A DNA stretch of 32,029 nt from CAZJLP01 sp964546955 (lineage in GTDB: Bacteria; Verrucomicrobiota; Verrucomicrobiia; Opitutales; Opitutaceae), in contig CAZJLP010000055.1 of assembly GCA_964546955.1 (NCBI GenBank), positions 1 through 32,029 on the forward strand, in the 5' to 3' direction. Below, piece by piece: positions 1 to 8,115 of this stretch (positions within the stretch are counted from its first letter, which is position 1; the number at the start of each line of letters is the position of its first letter). The translations under genes and the position numbers were made by a program. The notes beneath the pieces are model-generated. The model was not told the DNA's origin. It ran no database searches and was given only the letters and a program-made list of their open reading frames with translations.

Positions 1-662
1 GCTGGTGAACGCGACAGGGGAGATGTAGAGTCCAAATTGGACGATGAAAGGCAGCACGAAGCGGAAGTCGCGATAGCGCACGTTCAGGGCGGTCAGCCAG
101 AGGCCCGCCCCGAGGGCAGTGCCGAGCGCGAGCAGGACGAGCAACGGCAGCACGAGCACGCGGAGGTCGGGGGCCACGCCGTAGATCGCCAGCAATACGC
201 CGAGGAAAACAGCTGCGATCAGAAAGTCGACTAGGCTGGTTGCCACCGCGCTCAAAGGCACGATCAGGCGCGGAAAATAAACCTTTGAGATCAGGTGAGC
301 GTTGCTGACCAGGCTGCTGCTCGAAGCACTGAGGGAAGCCGCGAAAAACTGCCAGGGCAGCAAGGCGGTGAAGATGAGGACCGGGCGGGGTACGCCGCCC
401 GTGGGAAGGTTCACCAGATGGCCGAAAACAGTGAACACGACCATGGTCAAGAATGGCTGCAGGAACGCCCAGGCCACACCAATGGCCGTTTGTTTGTAGC
501 GCACGAGAAGATCCCGCCAGGTCAGGTAGACGAAGAGTTCCCGATACCGCCAGAGATCGCGCCAATAATGCCGCTCGCCGCGACCGGCTTCGATCACGAG
601 TCGGGTGGGCGGAGGAGAGGAGGGTGGTGCGTCGATCACGCGGAGAGCTGCACGGCCAGATT
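1..662 (-). CDS. ABC-2 type polysaccharide/polyol-phosphate exporter permease (partial at both ends)
   Basis: Reading the minus strand from the gap at 663-672 gives one open frame running off the window at position 1. It contains the characteristic start of Wzm/TagG-type permeases: a WRDLW-RYREL segment, then LTWRDLLVRYKQTAIGVAWA, followed by several hydrophobic helices and, near the window edge, the NVRYRDFRFVLPF motif and an ISPVAF segment. Proteins of this family form the membrane channel of ABC exporters that move O-antigen, teichoic acid or capsule chains across the inner membrane; the ATPase partner would lie beyond position 1. The frame is open up to the gap, so the true start is not certain; a GTG at 637-639 is one candidate, but it may lie in the missing sequence. 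The glycosyltransferase and amidotransferase upstream support a surface-polysaccharide role. Substrate cannot be told. Confidence 0.85.
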
Positions 663-672
663 NNNNNNNNNN
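663..672. other. Scaffold gap (10 N)
   Basis: Ten N separate a glycosyltransferase lacking its C-terminal end from a permease whose start is unclear. The true missing length is unknown: the glycosyltransferase is 342 residues here, some tens of residues shorter than usual for GT4 enzymes, so the gap is probably larger than ten bases. Confidence 0.97.
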
Positions 673-1698
673 ATACGAAAAATGCTGGGCCCGCGCAATG
701 ATTTCCTCGCGGTCCCACTTCCGATTGAGGGCGTAGACGCAGGCTTCGGCCAGGCCCGTGACATTGCCGTAGTCGACCAGGGTGCCGGTGGCGGGAGTGA
801 TCACTTCAGGCGCTCCGCCATAACGCGCGGCCACGCACGGCTTGCCGTGAGCCATGGCCTCGACGTAAACCAGCCCGAAACCCTCCTTCTGGCTCGGCAG
901 AGCAAAGGCTCGGCAATAGCTGAGCTCGCGGTGCATGTCCTCGTCGGTCAGGAAACCGAGAAATTTCACGGCGTGCGTGACTTTTCGTTGCTCGGCCAGC
1001 GCCAGCAGCCTGGCCTGATCGTCACCCCGGCCGACGATTCGAAGCCTTGCCGCGGGAATCTGCCTCAAGACGGTCGGCATCGCTTCGATCAGGTGGTCGA
1101 TGCCTTTGTAGTTGTCGGCTTGGCTGAGACGCGAAATCGTGAGGAGGTCCATGTCCGCCGGCTGCTCGACCGGTGCTTGCGTCACCAAGTAGGGATCATA
1201 GGCGTTGGGGAGGACCACCACGCGTTCGGGCGCGAGACCCGAGTGTTTGAGGAATTCGCGCCGCGTGAACTGGCTGACGCACCAGATGCGTTCCGCGCCT
1301 CGCAATGCCAGTTTTTCGAGCAGTCCGAACGGATGCCAAACTTCGATGCCGTGGGCCACGAGCACATATCGCAGTTTCGGCCGAAAGCGGCGCGCCAGCC
1401 AGGCCGCCGGCAATTGGCCGACGTGCCCGCAGATCAAAAGATCGACGTCGCGGCTCATGCGGCGGGTCGCCCGGACGAAACGGGCCTTGCGCCGCTCGCA
1501 CGACTCGGCGTGTTCGAGGCGTTGGTTGCTGTAGCGCCGGAGTTCGCGCGAATCGAATCCGGCATCGTTCAGGACCAGCAGACGGACCGAGCCGGAGCGC
1601 TCGGCAAAATCGCAGAGTCCCTTGAGGTACAATCGAAGAATGCGCGGGATGCCACCCTCCGAGGCGAAGAGTTCCGGGGCGAGAAGCAGCGTTTTCAT
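673..1698 (-). CDS. GT4-family glycosyltransferase (C-terminal end lost in gap)
   Basis: The minus-strand frame starting at the ATG at 1698 encodes 342 residues up to the gap. It opens MKTLLLAPELFASEGGIPRI, with the glycine-rich donor-loop region typical of GT-B enzymes, has a central VAHGIEVWHPF segment, and near residue 275 carries the E-x7-E motif (EGFGLVYVE) followed by EAMAHGKPCVA, the nucleotide-sugar binding signature of GT4 retaining transferases. It should transfer a sugar from a nucleotide-sugar donor to a growing surface glycan in the cytoplasm. Its start overlaps the stop of the upstream amidotransferase gene (ATGA, 1695-1698), so the two are translationally coupled. The frame is interrupted only by the N run. 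Sugar specificity is not visible. Confidence 0.88.
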
Positions 1699-3590
1699 GC
1701 AGGACCGGGGTTGCGGCGGTTGACGAACGAAATGGCCATCGCGAGGCCCCAGATGCGAGTCCACTCGCGCGAATCTTCACCTTCAAGAAACGTCTTCCAC
1801 CTCGCCTGCACCGCAGTGGTATTGAAGAAACTGCTTTTCGAGAGTGAGGAGGAAGAGAACGTATCTTGGAGAAAGGGGCGGAGAGGTCCGCGCATCCACA
1901 ACGCAAAAGGCAGGGTGAAGCCGCGTTTGCGGCGTTTGAGCAAGGCCGCCGGCAGGAGATCCCGCACTGCCGCGGCAAGCGCAGCTTTCGGCGCTCCGCC
2001 ACCGGCCTTGAACCGAGTGGGCTGCGCCCAGAGCCATTCCACAAAATGACGGTCTACGAAGGGCACGCGCAGTTCCAGGGAATGGCGCATGCTCATGACG
2101 TCGCTGTCGCGAAGCAAGACGTCGGCCATGTACGCCCGCATTTCCCAAGCGCTGACCACTTCGAAAGGCTTGGCCTTGGCCAACTCAAGGGGCAAACGGG
2201 CGAGTTCGTCGTGCGGTTCGAAAGGGATATCGCCGGAGAGGAGGCTCTCGCGCGCGGATTCGGCGAGGTTCCGCCGTTGCAGCGCGGCCAAGCCGTGGAG
2301 GTCTCTTCCGTGGCGCAGGAAATCCGCGAGCTTCTGTTCGCGCGCGTCGCCGTTCTCGAGCCGCGCCTGGAATCGATCCTGTAGTTTTTGCGGCAGCATC
2401 CGGTACCAGGGGAGCCATTGCGCTAATCTGGGGGTGGTGCGAAACCACGGATAACCGCCGAACAGTTCGTCGCCTCCCAGCCCGGAGAGGGCCACGGTCA
2501 CTCCGCCCTGGCGGGCGGTTTCGCTCACATAAAAGGTATTGATCGCGTCGGCGGTCGGCTGGTCGAGAGAGCCGAGAAACCGGTCCAGATCGCCGGCGAC
2601 GCGGTCGCCGGTCAGCACACAGGTCTGGTGCTCGGTCCCCAAAAAACGGGCCGTCGCCTCGGCGTCGGCTGCTTCGGAAAACGCGGTTTCCTCGAAGCCG
2701 ATGCAAAAGGTTCTGAGCTTTGTGGCGCCCTGGCGCTGCATCAATCCCACGATGGCGCTGGAGTCCAGACCGCCGGAGAGAAAGGCGCCGACCGGGACAT
2801 CGGACAGGGAATGGGCCTGGATGGTATCCTCCAGCCGCCGCCGCAACTCCGCGGTGAATTCGCCGCGGCTGCGGGCAGGCTGGTGGGGCGCGCCGTCTCC
2901 GGAACCGGTATTGTCGCCGAAACGCCAATACGTGCGAAGGTTGATCTGTCCGTCGCGAAAAATCGCGCGTTCGGCCGGTCTCAGGCTGTACAAGCCGCGA
3001 TAGATGGTGCGCGGCGCGGGCACGGCGAGATAAGCCAGACTCGCGCTGAGCGCCCGCGGTTCGATCTCCGGCCGAAAGTAACCCGACCGCAGCAGCGCGT
3101 TCAGCTCGGAAGCGAAGAGGAGACGTTGCCCTTCCTGGGCGTAGTAGAGCGGTTTGATGCCGAAGGGATCGCGGGCCAGGAAAAGCGTCCGATCGCGATC
3201 ATCCCAAACGGCGAAAGCGTACATCCCGCGCAATCGCGAAAGACATTTTTCACCCCAATGCGCATAAGCGGCCAGCAGGACCTCGGTGTCGCATTCGGTG
3301 TTGAACGTCGCGCCGGACTCGGCGCGAAGTTCGTCCCGGAGTTGGCGGAAATTGTAGATGGCCCCGTTGAAGACCAGTTGAAAGCGCCCATCGCGTGTGA
3401 TCATCGGCTGATGACCGTTTGCAGGGTCGAAGATCGCCAGGCGGCGCATTCCAAGCGTCGCGCTGCCCGCGCAACGGGTTCCGACATCGTCTGGTCCGCG
3501 ATGGCGCATCGCCGCGACCATGCGGTCGACTGCGGCAAGCCGGTCTTCGACCGAATCGCGCGCGCTCACAAATCCAGCGATGCCGCACAT
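1695..3590 (-). CDS. asnB: Asparagine synthase (glutamine-hydrolysing)-like amidotransferase
   Basis: 631 residues. I chose the ATG at 3590 because class II glutamine amidotransferases need Cys right after the initiator Met (MCGIAGF); the frame extends 20 codons further upstream, but that would bury the nucleophile. The N-terminal Ntn glutaminase has RHRGPDD (29-35) and FNGAIYN (74-80); the ATP-pyrophosphatase domain has the SGGLDS loop at 272-277. Glutamine-derived ammonia is normally passed to an adenylylated aspartate. AsnB paralogues embedded in exopolysaccharide or capsule clusters often amidate a sugar acid or peptide instead of making free asparagine, and the coupled glycosyltransferase and exporter permease downstream suggest that here. 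So the family is clear, the substrate is not. No Shine-Dalgarno is seen before the start. Confidence 0.9.
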   Translation of the reverse strand: MCGIAGFVSARDSVEDRLAAVDRMVAAMRHRGPDDVGTRCAGSATLGMRRLAIFDPANGHQPMITRDGRFQLVFNGAIYNFRQLRDELRAESGATFNTECDTEVLLAAYAHWGEKCLSRLRGMYAFAVWDDRDRTLFLARDPFGIKPLYYAQEGQRLLFASELNALLRSGYFRPEIEPRALSASLAYLAVPAPRTIYRGLYSLRPAERAIFRDGQINLRTYWRFGDNTGSGDGAPHQPARSRGEFTAELRRRLEDTIQAHSLSDVPVGAFLSGGLDSSAIVGLMQRQGATKLRTFCIGFEETAFSEAADAEATARFLGTEHQTCVLTGDRVAGDLDRFLGSLDQPTADAINTFYVSETARQGGVTVALSGLGGDELFGGYPWFRTTPRLAQWLPWYRMLPQKLQDRFQARLENGDAREQKLADFLRHGRDLHGLAALQRRNLAESARESLLSGDIPFEPHDELARLPLELAKAKPFEVVSAWEMRAYMADVLLRDSDVMSMRHSLELRVPFVDRHFVEWLWAQPTRFKAGGGAPKAALAAAVRDLLPAALLKRRKRGFTLPFALWMRGPLRPFLQDTFSSSSLSKSSFFNTTAVQARWKTFLEGEDSREWTRIWGLAMAISFVNRRNPGPA

Positions 3591-4031
3591 TGTTAGCGAT
3601 AAATCGATTGTTTGCGGCAACTGAAGGCGCCGCTGTGGAGCCGTTTCCACCGCAGGGCGCTGCCTCGGCGCGGCGCGGCAAGAACCAAAGCTGAGCCTAA
3701 CATGTTAGTGCAAGGGATCATAGCTTCGCCCCGTCACTTCCCAAGTGAAAGCGACCGCGAACGGGGTTACTTCAACTGCGTGGTGCAGACTACGGGGTGA
3801 CGGCGCGAGCCCGCCACGTTGTAAAGCCACAGGATTCCGTGGCTTATAGCAATAACGGCTCATTCCGCCGGGGGTTAAATTTCCCTCAAAAATGGACTCC
3901 GAAAAAAGAGGCCTGGAACGTGAGTGTACGAGTTCCTGTCAACCGTGGGTTGACGATGAACGACAATCCCAACGCCACAGGACCGAGTCGGGTGCGAAGA
4001 TTCCGCCTTGCTTACCTGCCGCGGCGTTCGA
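3591..4031. other. Gene-free region with palindromes between asnB and the DJ-1-like gene
   Basis: About 440 bases with no convincing coding frame. It holds a perfect 12-base palindrome CTAACATGTTAG (3697-3708), about 105 bases upstream of the asnB start; a hairpin AAGCCAC/GTGGCTT (3824-3830 with 3839-3845); and a perfect inverted repeat GTCAACC-GTG-GGTTGAC (3938-3954). The asnB promoter should lie here on the minus strand, but I cannot pick a convincing -35/-10 pair. Both flanking genes are on the minus strand, so the region must also contain the 3' end of the DJ-1 gene transcript. The hairpin at 3824-3845 has no clear T-run and is a weak terminator candidate at best. Confidence 0.6.
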
Positions 4032-4571
4032 TCAGGCGCAGACTGATTTCGCGATCTCGCGCGCCTTCTCCACTCCAAACAGGGCTTCCACCAGCGCCAG
4101 TCCAAACTCGAGCGCGGTACCGGCACCTCGGGACGTGATTAATTTGCCGTCCTTCACCACGCGTTCATCGCTCCGGAGTTCAGGCAGTTCGCCGGCTACG
4201 GAAAAATGGGCCGTGTAGCGTTTTCCGGCGAGCAAGCCCGCGTCGTTGAGGACCGTCGGCGCCGCGCAAATGGCCGTAAGCCATCGTTCGCCGGCCTGAT
4301 GCGTTTTCAGCAATCGTCCCACGCGTTCGTCGGCCCGCAGGTGTTTGACGCCGGGGCCGCCGGGCAAAAACACGAGATCGAATGTTTTCTCTGCGACCGC
4401 CCCAAGATGGGTGTCAGCGTGGAGGGTGATTCCGGTGCGGCCGGTTACGTGCACGCCTTCTGCGAGCGCGGCCACCGTGACCTCAGCGCCGGCCCGCCGG
4501 AGCAGGTCGATGGGCGTCACTGCTTCGATCTCTTCAAATCCCTCTGGCAAAAGTGCGAGAACCGTGGCCAT
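4032..4571 (-). CDS. DJ-1/PfpI family protein (YajL/DJ-1 clade)
   Basis: 179 residues, the usual length for the DJ-1 clade. The reactive cysteine is Cys102 in AICAAP, matching Cys106 of human DJ-1; Glu16 in EGFEEIEAV matches Glu18, and His122 (TAHFS) matches His126. The LPGGPG loop (69-74) and the ITSRGAGT segment near the C-terminus are also present. Such proteins are cytoplasmic and linked to protection against oxidative and reactive-carbonyl damage; a glyoxalase or deglycase activity has been proposed for the family and is debated. The ATG at 4571 is the natural start because the first strand (ATVLALLPEG) begins directly after it. The gene is divergent from the SDR gene starting at 4661, with 89 bases between them for two promoters. 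Confidence 0.92.
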   Translation of the reverse strand: MATVLALLPEGFEEIEAVTPIDLLRRAGAEVTVAALAEGVHVTGRTGITLHADTHLGAVAEKTFDLVFLPGGPGVKHLRADERVGRLLKTHQAGERWLTAICAAPTVLNDAGLLAGKRYTAHFSVAGELPELRSDERVVKDGKLITSRGAGTALEFGLALVEALFGVEKAREIAKSVCA

Positions 4572-4660
4572 GGTTATCTTGTGGCTGACGATTTTGGAAA
4601 GCGCAAATCGGTCCTGTCAATTTCACGGCATCGCGGTCCGTTTAACGGGGATGAACCCGC

Positions 4661-5569
4661 ATGACGGAGGCAGCACGCGATGATTTTTCGGGCAAACGGC
4701 TCGTCGTGTTCGGTGCCGGGTACGTGGGCCGTGAGGTAGCCCTTCAGGGAATAGCTCGAGCCATGAAGGTGACGGCGCTGACCCGCAACGCCGAGAAGGC
4801 AGAGGCGCTGCGGCAGCGAGGCGTGACGACCGTGGTGGCCGATCTTTCTTCTGGGGAATGGCATCGTCAGATCGCGCCGGGCGCCGACTTCGCGGTGAGC
4901 TGTGTCAGTTCGGGCGGCTCTGACATCGCCGCGTACCGGGCGAGTTACCTGAAGGGAAGCCAGTCTCTCTGCCGGTGGGCGCGACAAGGGCCGCGGCTTG
5001 GGACCTTCGTCTACACGAGCAGCACGTCCGTTTACGAACAAGGAGCCGGGGGCGTCGTGACTGAGGACGATCCGGCTGAACCCCGCGCCGAACGGCCCGC
5101 GCTTCTGCGCGAAGTGGAGGCGCTGCTCGCCAGAGAAATGGGGGCAGCCGCCTCTCGTTGGTTCATCTTCCGCCTCGCCGGAATTTACGGTCCCGGCCGC
5201 CACCACTTGCTCGATCAGCTTCGTCAAGGGGCTCGCACCGTGCCCGGGATGGGAGCGCACCGGCTTAACCTTATTCATCGAGACGACGTTTGTGCTGCCA
5301 TCTGGGCCGCCTTCCAAGCGGACGGGGCCGTCCGCAACGAAGTCTTTAACTTGGCGGACGATACGCCCTCGCCGAAAGCGGAGGTGATCGCCTGGCTGGC
5401 GGCAAAAACAGGGGCCTTCGTTCCTGAATTTGACGGTTTGGCGACACCGGGACGGCGAGCGGTGGTGCCCGACCGCGTCATTGCCAACGCCAAGGCGAAA
5501 GCCATCCTCGGCTGGCGGCCTTGCTTCAAGTCCTATCGCGACGGCTACAACGCGATACTTGGAGCTTGA
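4661..5569 (+). CDS. YeeZ-like atypical SDR / NAD(P)-dependent epimerase-family protein
   Basis: 302 residues. The Rossmann nucleotide loop GAGYVG is at 18-23 and the strand-4 motif YTSSTSVY near 117-125; later segments RLAGIYGPGRHH and LNLIHRDDVCAAI match extended and atypical SDRs, most closely the YeeZ group. The standard catalytic Tyr-x-x-x-Lys is not visible at its expected place; the sequence there reads ALLREVEALL. So the protein probably binds NAD(P), but its catalysis, if any, is not that of a classical SDR. Substrate unknown. Start at 4661: an ATG ten bases upstream is out of frame. It is divergent from the DJ-1-like gene, co-directional with ybaB downstream, and separated from it by 72 bases. 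Confidence 0.82.
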   Translation: MTEAARDDFSGKRLVVFGAGYVGREVALQGIARAMKVTALTRNAEKAEALRQRGVTTVVADLSSGEWHRQIAPGADFAVSCVSSGGSDIAAYRASYLKGSQSLCRWARQGPRLGTFVYTSSTSVYEQGAGGVVTEDDPAEPRAERPALLREVEALLAREMGAAASRWFIFRLAGIYGPGRHHLLDQLRQGARTVPGMGAHRLNLIHRDDVCAAIWAAFQADGAVRNEVFNLADDTPSPKAEVIAWLAAKTGAFVPEFDGLATPGRRAVVPDRVIANAKAKAILGWRPCFKSYRDGYNAILGA

Positions 5570-5600
5570 AGCGTGCTGCCGGATAGGCGCATTTGAACGG

Positions 5601-5635
5601 CCTCACCTACTGATCCTCAACCCTCATTCCTCCCA
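5601..5635. repeat. Weak single-arm heptad array before ybaB
   Basis: Five consecutive 7-base blocks, four of them beginning CCTC, run up to 6 bases before the ybaB ATG. No inverted partner arm was found nearby. It resembles one arm of the two-arm elements elsewhere in the window, but it is short and degenerate and could be chance. Confidence 0.3.
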
Positions 5636-5641
5636 CATACT

Positions 5642-5950
5642 ATGGCTGGCGTTGGCAAACTCCTCAAACAGGCGCAGAAAATGCAGAAGCAAATCGAGAC
5701 GCTCCAATCGACGCTCGAGGCCAAGGAAATCGAGGTCACCAGCGGAGGCGGAGCGGTGAAGCTGAAGGTCAACGGTGCGGGCAAGTTTCTTTCGCTCACG
5801 CTGGACCCGGAATTCCTGAAAGAAGACCCGAAGCTGGTCTCCGATACTCTCCTTGCCGCCATCCAGGATGCCGCGAAACAAGCCAAGGAGCACAATGACT
5901 CCGAAATGCAAAAAGTGACCTCGGCCTTTCAGATGCCCGGGCTCATGTGA
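5642..5950 (+). CDS. ybaB: YbaB/EbfC family nucleoid-associated protein
   Basis: 102 residues, the family length. The protein opens with a long charged helix (GKLLKQAQKMQKQIETLQSTL), then the conserved EVTSGGGAVKLKVNGAGKFLSLTLDPE core and a C-terminal helix with DLxxAAI-like residues (LVSDTLLAAIQDAAKQAKE). YbaB dimers bind DNA and are nucleoid-associated. The gene lies directly before recR, the order found in many bacteria as dnaX-ybaB-recR; dnaX is absent here, an SDR gene being upstream instead. The start ATG at 5642 has no Shine-Dalgarno site in front of it. An inverted heptad-repeat element fills the 115 bases between this gene and recR. Confidence 0.95.
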   Translation: MAGVGKLLKQAQKMQKQIETLQSTLEAKEIEVTSGGGAVKLKVNGAGKFLSLTLDPEFLKEDPKLVSDTLLAAIQDAAKQAKEHNDSEMQKVTSAFQMPGLM

Positions 5951-5963
5951 GCCCGGGAGCGTC

Positions 5964-6045
5964 TAGTTTGGCGTTTGGAGTTTAGAGCTTCCGCCGCGGC
6001 ACGGTTGTCTGGAACTCCAAACGAAAAACTCCAAACTCCAAACTC
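5964..6045. repeat. Two-arm inverted heptad-repeat element A (unit GAGTTTG)
   Basis: The left arm (5964-5991) is four degenerate 7-base units near GAGTTTG; the right arm (6011-6045) is five units near CAAACTC, the reverse complement. Bases 5965-5983 and 6026-6044 pair at 18 of 19 positions (one mismatch, C5972 against T6037), giving a long A+T-containing stem around a G+C-rich loop. It starts 13 bases after the ybaB stop and ends 20 bases before the recR ATG, so a ybaB-recR transcript would carry the hairpin. Confidence 0.85.
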
Positions 6046-6065
6046 GCACCTGCGCGCAGCGCGCT

Positions 6066-6662
6066 ATGACTCCCGCCTTCGAAAAACTGCAGAAGCAGTT
6101 GAAGCAGCTTCCCGGTCTGGGGTATCGCTCGTCCGAACGGATTGCTTTGCACCTGCTGGTGGAGAAGCCGGCGCGGCTGCCTGAACTCGTCTCGGCGCTC
6201 GAAGAGGCGGCGCGTTCGGTTCGCCGGTGCTCCCGCTGCGGCAATCTGGCTGAAGGCGAATTCTGTCCGCTTTGCGCCGACGACAAGCGAGACAAGGCAG
6301 TCGTTTGCGTCGTGGAGCATGTGCCTGACTTGGTCGCCGTCGAGCGTTCGTCCGCCTATCGCGGGGTGTATCATGTGCTTCATGGCAAGCTGTCGCCTAT
6401 CCAGGGAGTTGGGCCGGACGATCTGAATCTCGCCGCGTTGTTTCGCCGCATCGACGGCGGGAGCGTGCGCGAACTGATCCTTGCCCTCTCGAACGATGTC
6501 GAGGGCGAGGCGACTTGCCACTACATCACCCAACACCTTTCTGCGCCCACCGCGATCAAGGTGACACGAATCGGCTTTGGACTGCCGAGCGGCGGGGGCG
6601 TGCTTTATGCCGATTCCGTCACCCTCAAGAGCGCATTCGAGGGCCGGCGAGATTATCGGTAA
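6066..6662 (+). CDS. recR: Recombination mediator RecR
   Basis: 198 residues, the usual RecR length. In order: N-terminal helix-hairpin-helix region (KLQKQLKQLPGLGYRSSERIA, shortened here to its key GLGYRS turn), a four-cysteine zinc finger (Cys55, Cys58, Cys67, Cys70), a TOPRIM domain beginning at about 78 (AVVCVVEHVPDL), the family signature YHVLHGKLSPIQGVGPDDL at about 102-120, and a C-terminal Walker-like segment with GFGLPSGG. RecR works with RecO and RecF to load RecA on gapped DNA coated with SSB. No anomaly in the protein. The start has no Shine-Dalgarno site; it follows the hairpin element by 20 bases, so translation may depend on local RNA structure. Confidence 0.97.
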   Translation: MTPAFEKLQKQLKQLPGLGYRSSERIALHLLVEKPARLPELVSALEEAARSVRRCSRCGNLAEGEFCPLCADDKRDKAVVCVVEHVPDLVAVERSSAYRGVYHVLHGKLSPIQGVGPDDLNLAALFRRIDGGSVRELILALSNDVEGEATCHYITQHLSAPTAIKVTRIGFGLPSGGGVLYADSVTLKSAFEGRRDYR

Positions 6663-6833
6663 GTAGACCGCGCTTAAACGGAATCGAACAGCCGGCCAAG
6701 GGGTTGGGATGCCTCATGGAATCCGCCCGAGCGCCGGCATGCGGCCGGCCCCACCGGCGCGTGTTTGACAAGTTCGGCCTTTGCCAAGCGGGGCAAATCT
6801 TCGCCGGACCCAAAACTCGTTTGCTCCAGAAGG

Positions 6834-6909
6834 TGGTGCGCCATGACGGAATCGAACCGTCCTCTCATGCTTGGGAAGCACGCATAATAGCCGATATACT
6901 AATGGCGCA
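6834..6909 (-). tRNA. trnG: tRNA-Gly (anticodon CCC)
   Basis: On the minus strand a full cloverleaf folds. The acceptor stem TGCGCCA (from 6909) pairs with TGGCGCA (ending at 6837), and CCA is encoded at 6836-6834. The anticodon stem CGTGC/GCATG encloses the loop TTCCCAA, so the anticodon is CCC (complement at 6873-6875) and reads GGG glycine codons. The T arm is GACGG-TTCGATT-CCGTC. The first base pair T-A is unusual for glycine tRNAs, which normally start with G. It stands alone between recR and an SDR gene, with no other tRNA beside it. Confidence 0.93.
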
Positions 6910-6919
6910 TGGAGCGAGG

Positions 6920-6982
6920 TGCTATTCAACGGGTGGAGAAGGCCGCAGCAATGGGAAAATCGCGTGCCGTTGAAGAATAGCA
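6920..6982. repeat. Inverted repeat upstream of tRNA-Gly
   Basis: TGCTATTCAACGG (6920-6932) pairs with CCGTTGAAGAATAGCA (6967-6982), apart from a three-base bulge. On the minus strand it lies just upstream of the tRNA, where its promoter should be. The role is unknown; it could be a regulatory hairpin or a relic of a small insertion. Confidence 0.5.
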
Positions 6983-7158
6983 GGACTGGCGCCCGACACG
7001 GTATGACGCGCGATGGTGGGGGCGTCGCCCGACAGGGTTTCGGGCGCCGACCCGGCCGATCAATGGGAGGCGTGAGTGGAAACGGCGGCGCGCCGCCGCG
7101 GTCTCATCCCCGCGCTCCTGCGAAGCCGCGTGGCGCCGAAAACCGAGCAATTATCCCC

Positions 7159-8115
7159 ATGGCTAAACAAACACTTCCGCAAAACCAAATTCCGGACCAG
7201 GAAACCGTTGGCGCTAGCAGGCGCGCTCCGTGGACTCCGCAGATGCAGTCCGAACCCAAGCCACCCTTTCCGGAGCAACACCAAGACGGCGTTGGGCTCG
7301 AATCGAAACTAAACCCCCGCCCCCGCTACCAGGCGTCCCACTACAAGCCCACGGGCAAGCTGCTCGGCAAAGCGGCACTCATCACGGGCGGCGATTCTGG
7401 AATTGGCCGCGCGGTCGCCGTCCTCTACGCACGAGAAGGGGCCGACGTGGCGATCTCGTACTTGCCCGAAGAACGGTCCGACGCGATCGAGACCCAGCAT
7501 GCCGTGGAGGCTGAAGGTCGTCGTTGCGTTTTGATCCCGGGCGACCTTCGCGAGCCAAAGTTCTGCGAGCAGCTGATCGCTGCGACCGTGAAAGAACTCG
7601 GCAAGCTCGACATTCTCGTCTCGAACGCCGCGCATCAGAATCGAAAGAAAAGCTTGGAGGAAGTGACGGAAGAAGAATTCGACGCGACCTTGAAGGTCAA
7701 TTTGTACGCTTATTTTCGTCTGACGAAGGCAGCGTTGCCGCACCTCAAGCCCGGATCGGCGATCATCGCAACGAGCTCGGTGGTGGGATTTCTGGGCGCT
7801 TCCAGCCTGCCCGACTACTCAGCGACCAAAGGTGGAATCAACGCTTTCACGAAGACCCTGGCGCAGGATTTGATCGAGCGTGGGATTCGCGTGAATGCCG
7901 TGGCTCCGGGACCTGTTTGGACGCCGCTGAATCCCTCCGACGACGGACTCACGCCTGAGAAGGTGGCCCAATTCGGTTCCAAGACCCCCCTTGGCCGGCC
8001 CGCACAACCGGAGGAATTAGCTCCCGCCTTTGTCTTTCTCGCTTCGGATGCCGACTCCTCGTACATCACTGGAATTGTTTTGCCGGTGATGGGCGGCGAG
8101 ACCATCGGTGCCTAG
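7159..8115 (+). CDS. YghA-like short-chain dehydrogenase
   Basis: 318 residues from the ATG at 7159. The frame is open upstream to 6871, but that part runs antisense through the tRNA gene and lacks SDR similarity, so I reject it. The protein has a 65-residue N-terminal extension rich in Pro and Gln ending in RPRYQASHYKPTGKLLGK, then TGGDSGIG (76-83), the GDLR and NAA segments, a TSS serine near 205 and the catalytic YSATK at 220-224, followed by VAPGPVWT. It closely resembles E. coli YghA and Bacillus general-stress SDRs of the glucose/ribitol dehydrogenase type, including the extension. It is a soluble NAD(P)-dependent oxidoreductase; the substrate is not predictable. Confidence 0.92.
   Translation: MAKQTLPQNQIPDQETVGASRRAPWTPQMQSEPKPPFPEQHQDGVGLESKLNPRPRYQASHYKPTGKLLGKAALITGGDSGIGRAVAVLYAREGADVAISYLPEERSDAIETQHAVEAEGRRCVLIPGDLREPKFCEQLIAATVKELGKLDILVSNAAHQNRKKSLEEVTEEEFDATLKVNLYAYFRLTKAALPHLKPGSAIIATSSVVGFLGASSLPDYSATKGGINAFTKTLAQDLIERGIRVNAVAPGPVWTPLNPSDDGLTPEKVAQFGSKTPLGRPAQPEELAPAFVFLASDADSSYITGIVLPVMGGETIGA

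Noticed and set aside
295..2049. Long plus-strand open frame of 584 codons
   Set aside because: It runs antisense through the permease, glycosyltransferase and asnB genes, crosses the N gap, and its translation has no family character, while the minus strand carries clear motifs.
4661..4680. ATG at 4651 as the SDR start
   Set aside because: It is ten bases upstream and out of frame with the Rossmann domain.
6871..7158. N-terminal extension of the YghA-like SDR from an upstream start
   Set aside because: The extra codons are antisense to the tRNA gene and have no SDR similarity; the ATG at 7159 starts the family-typical N-terminus.
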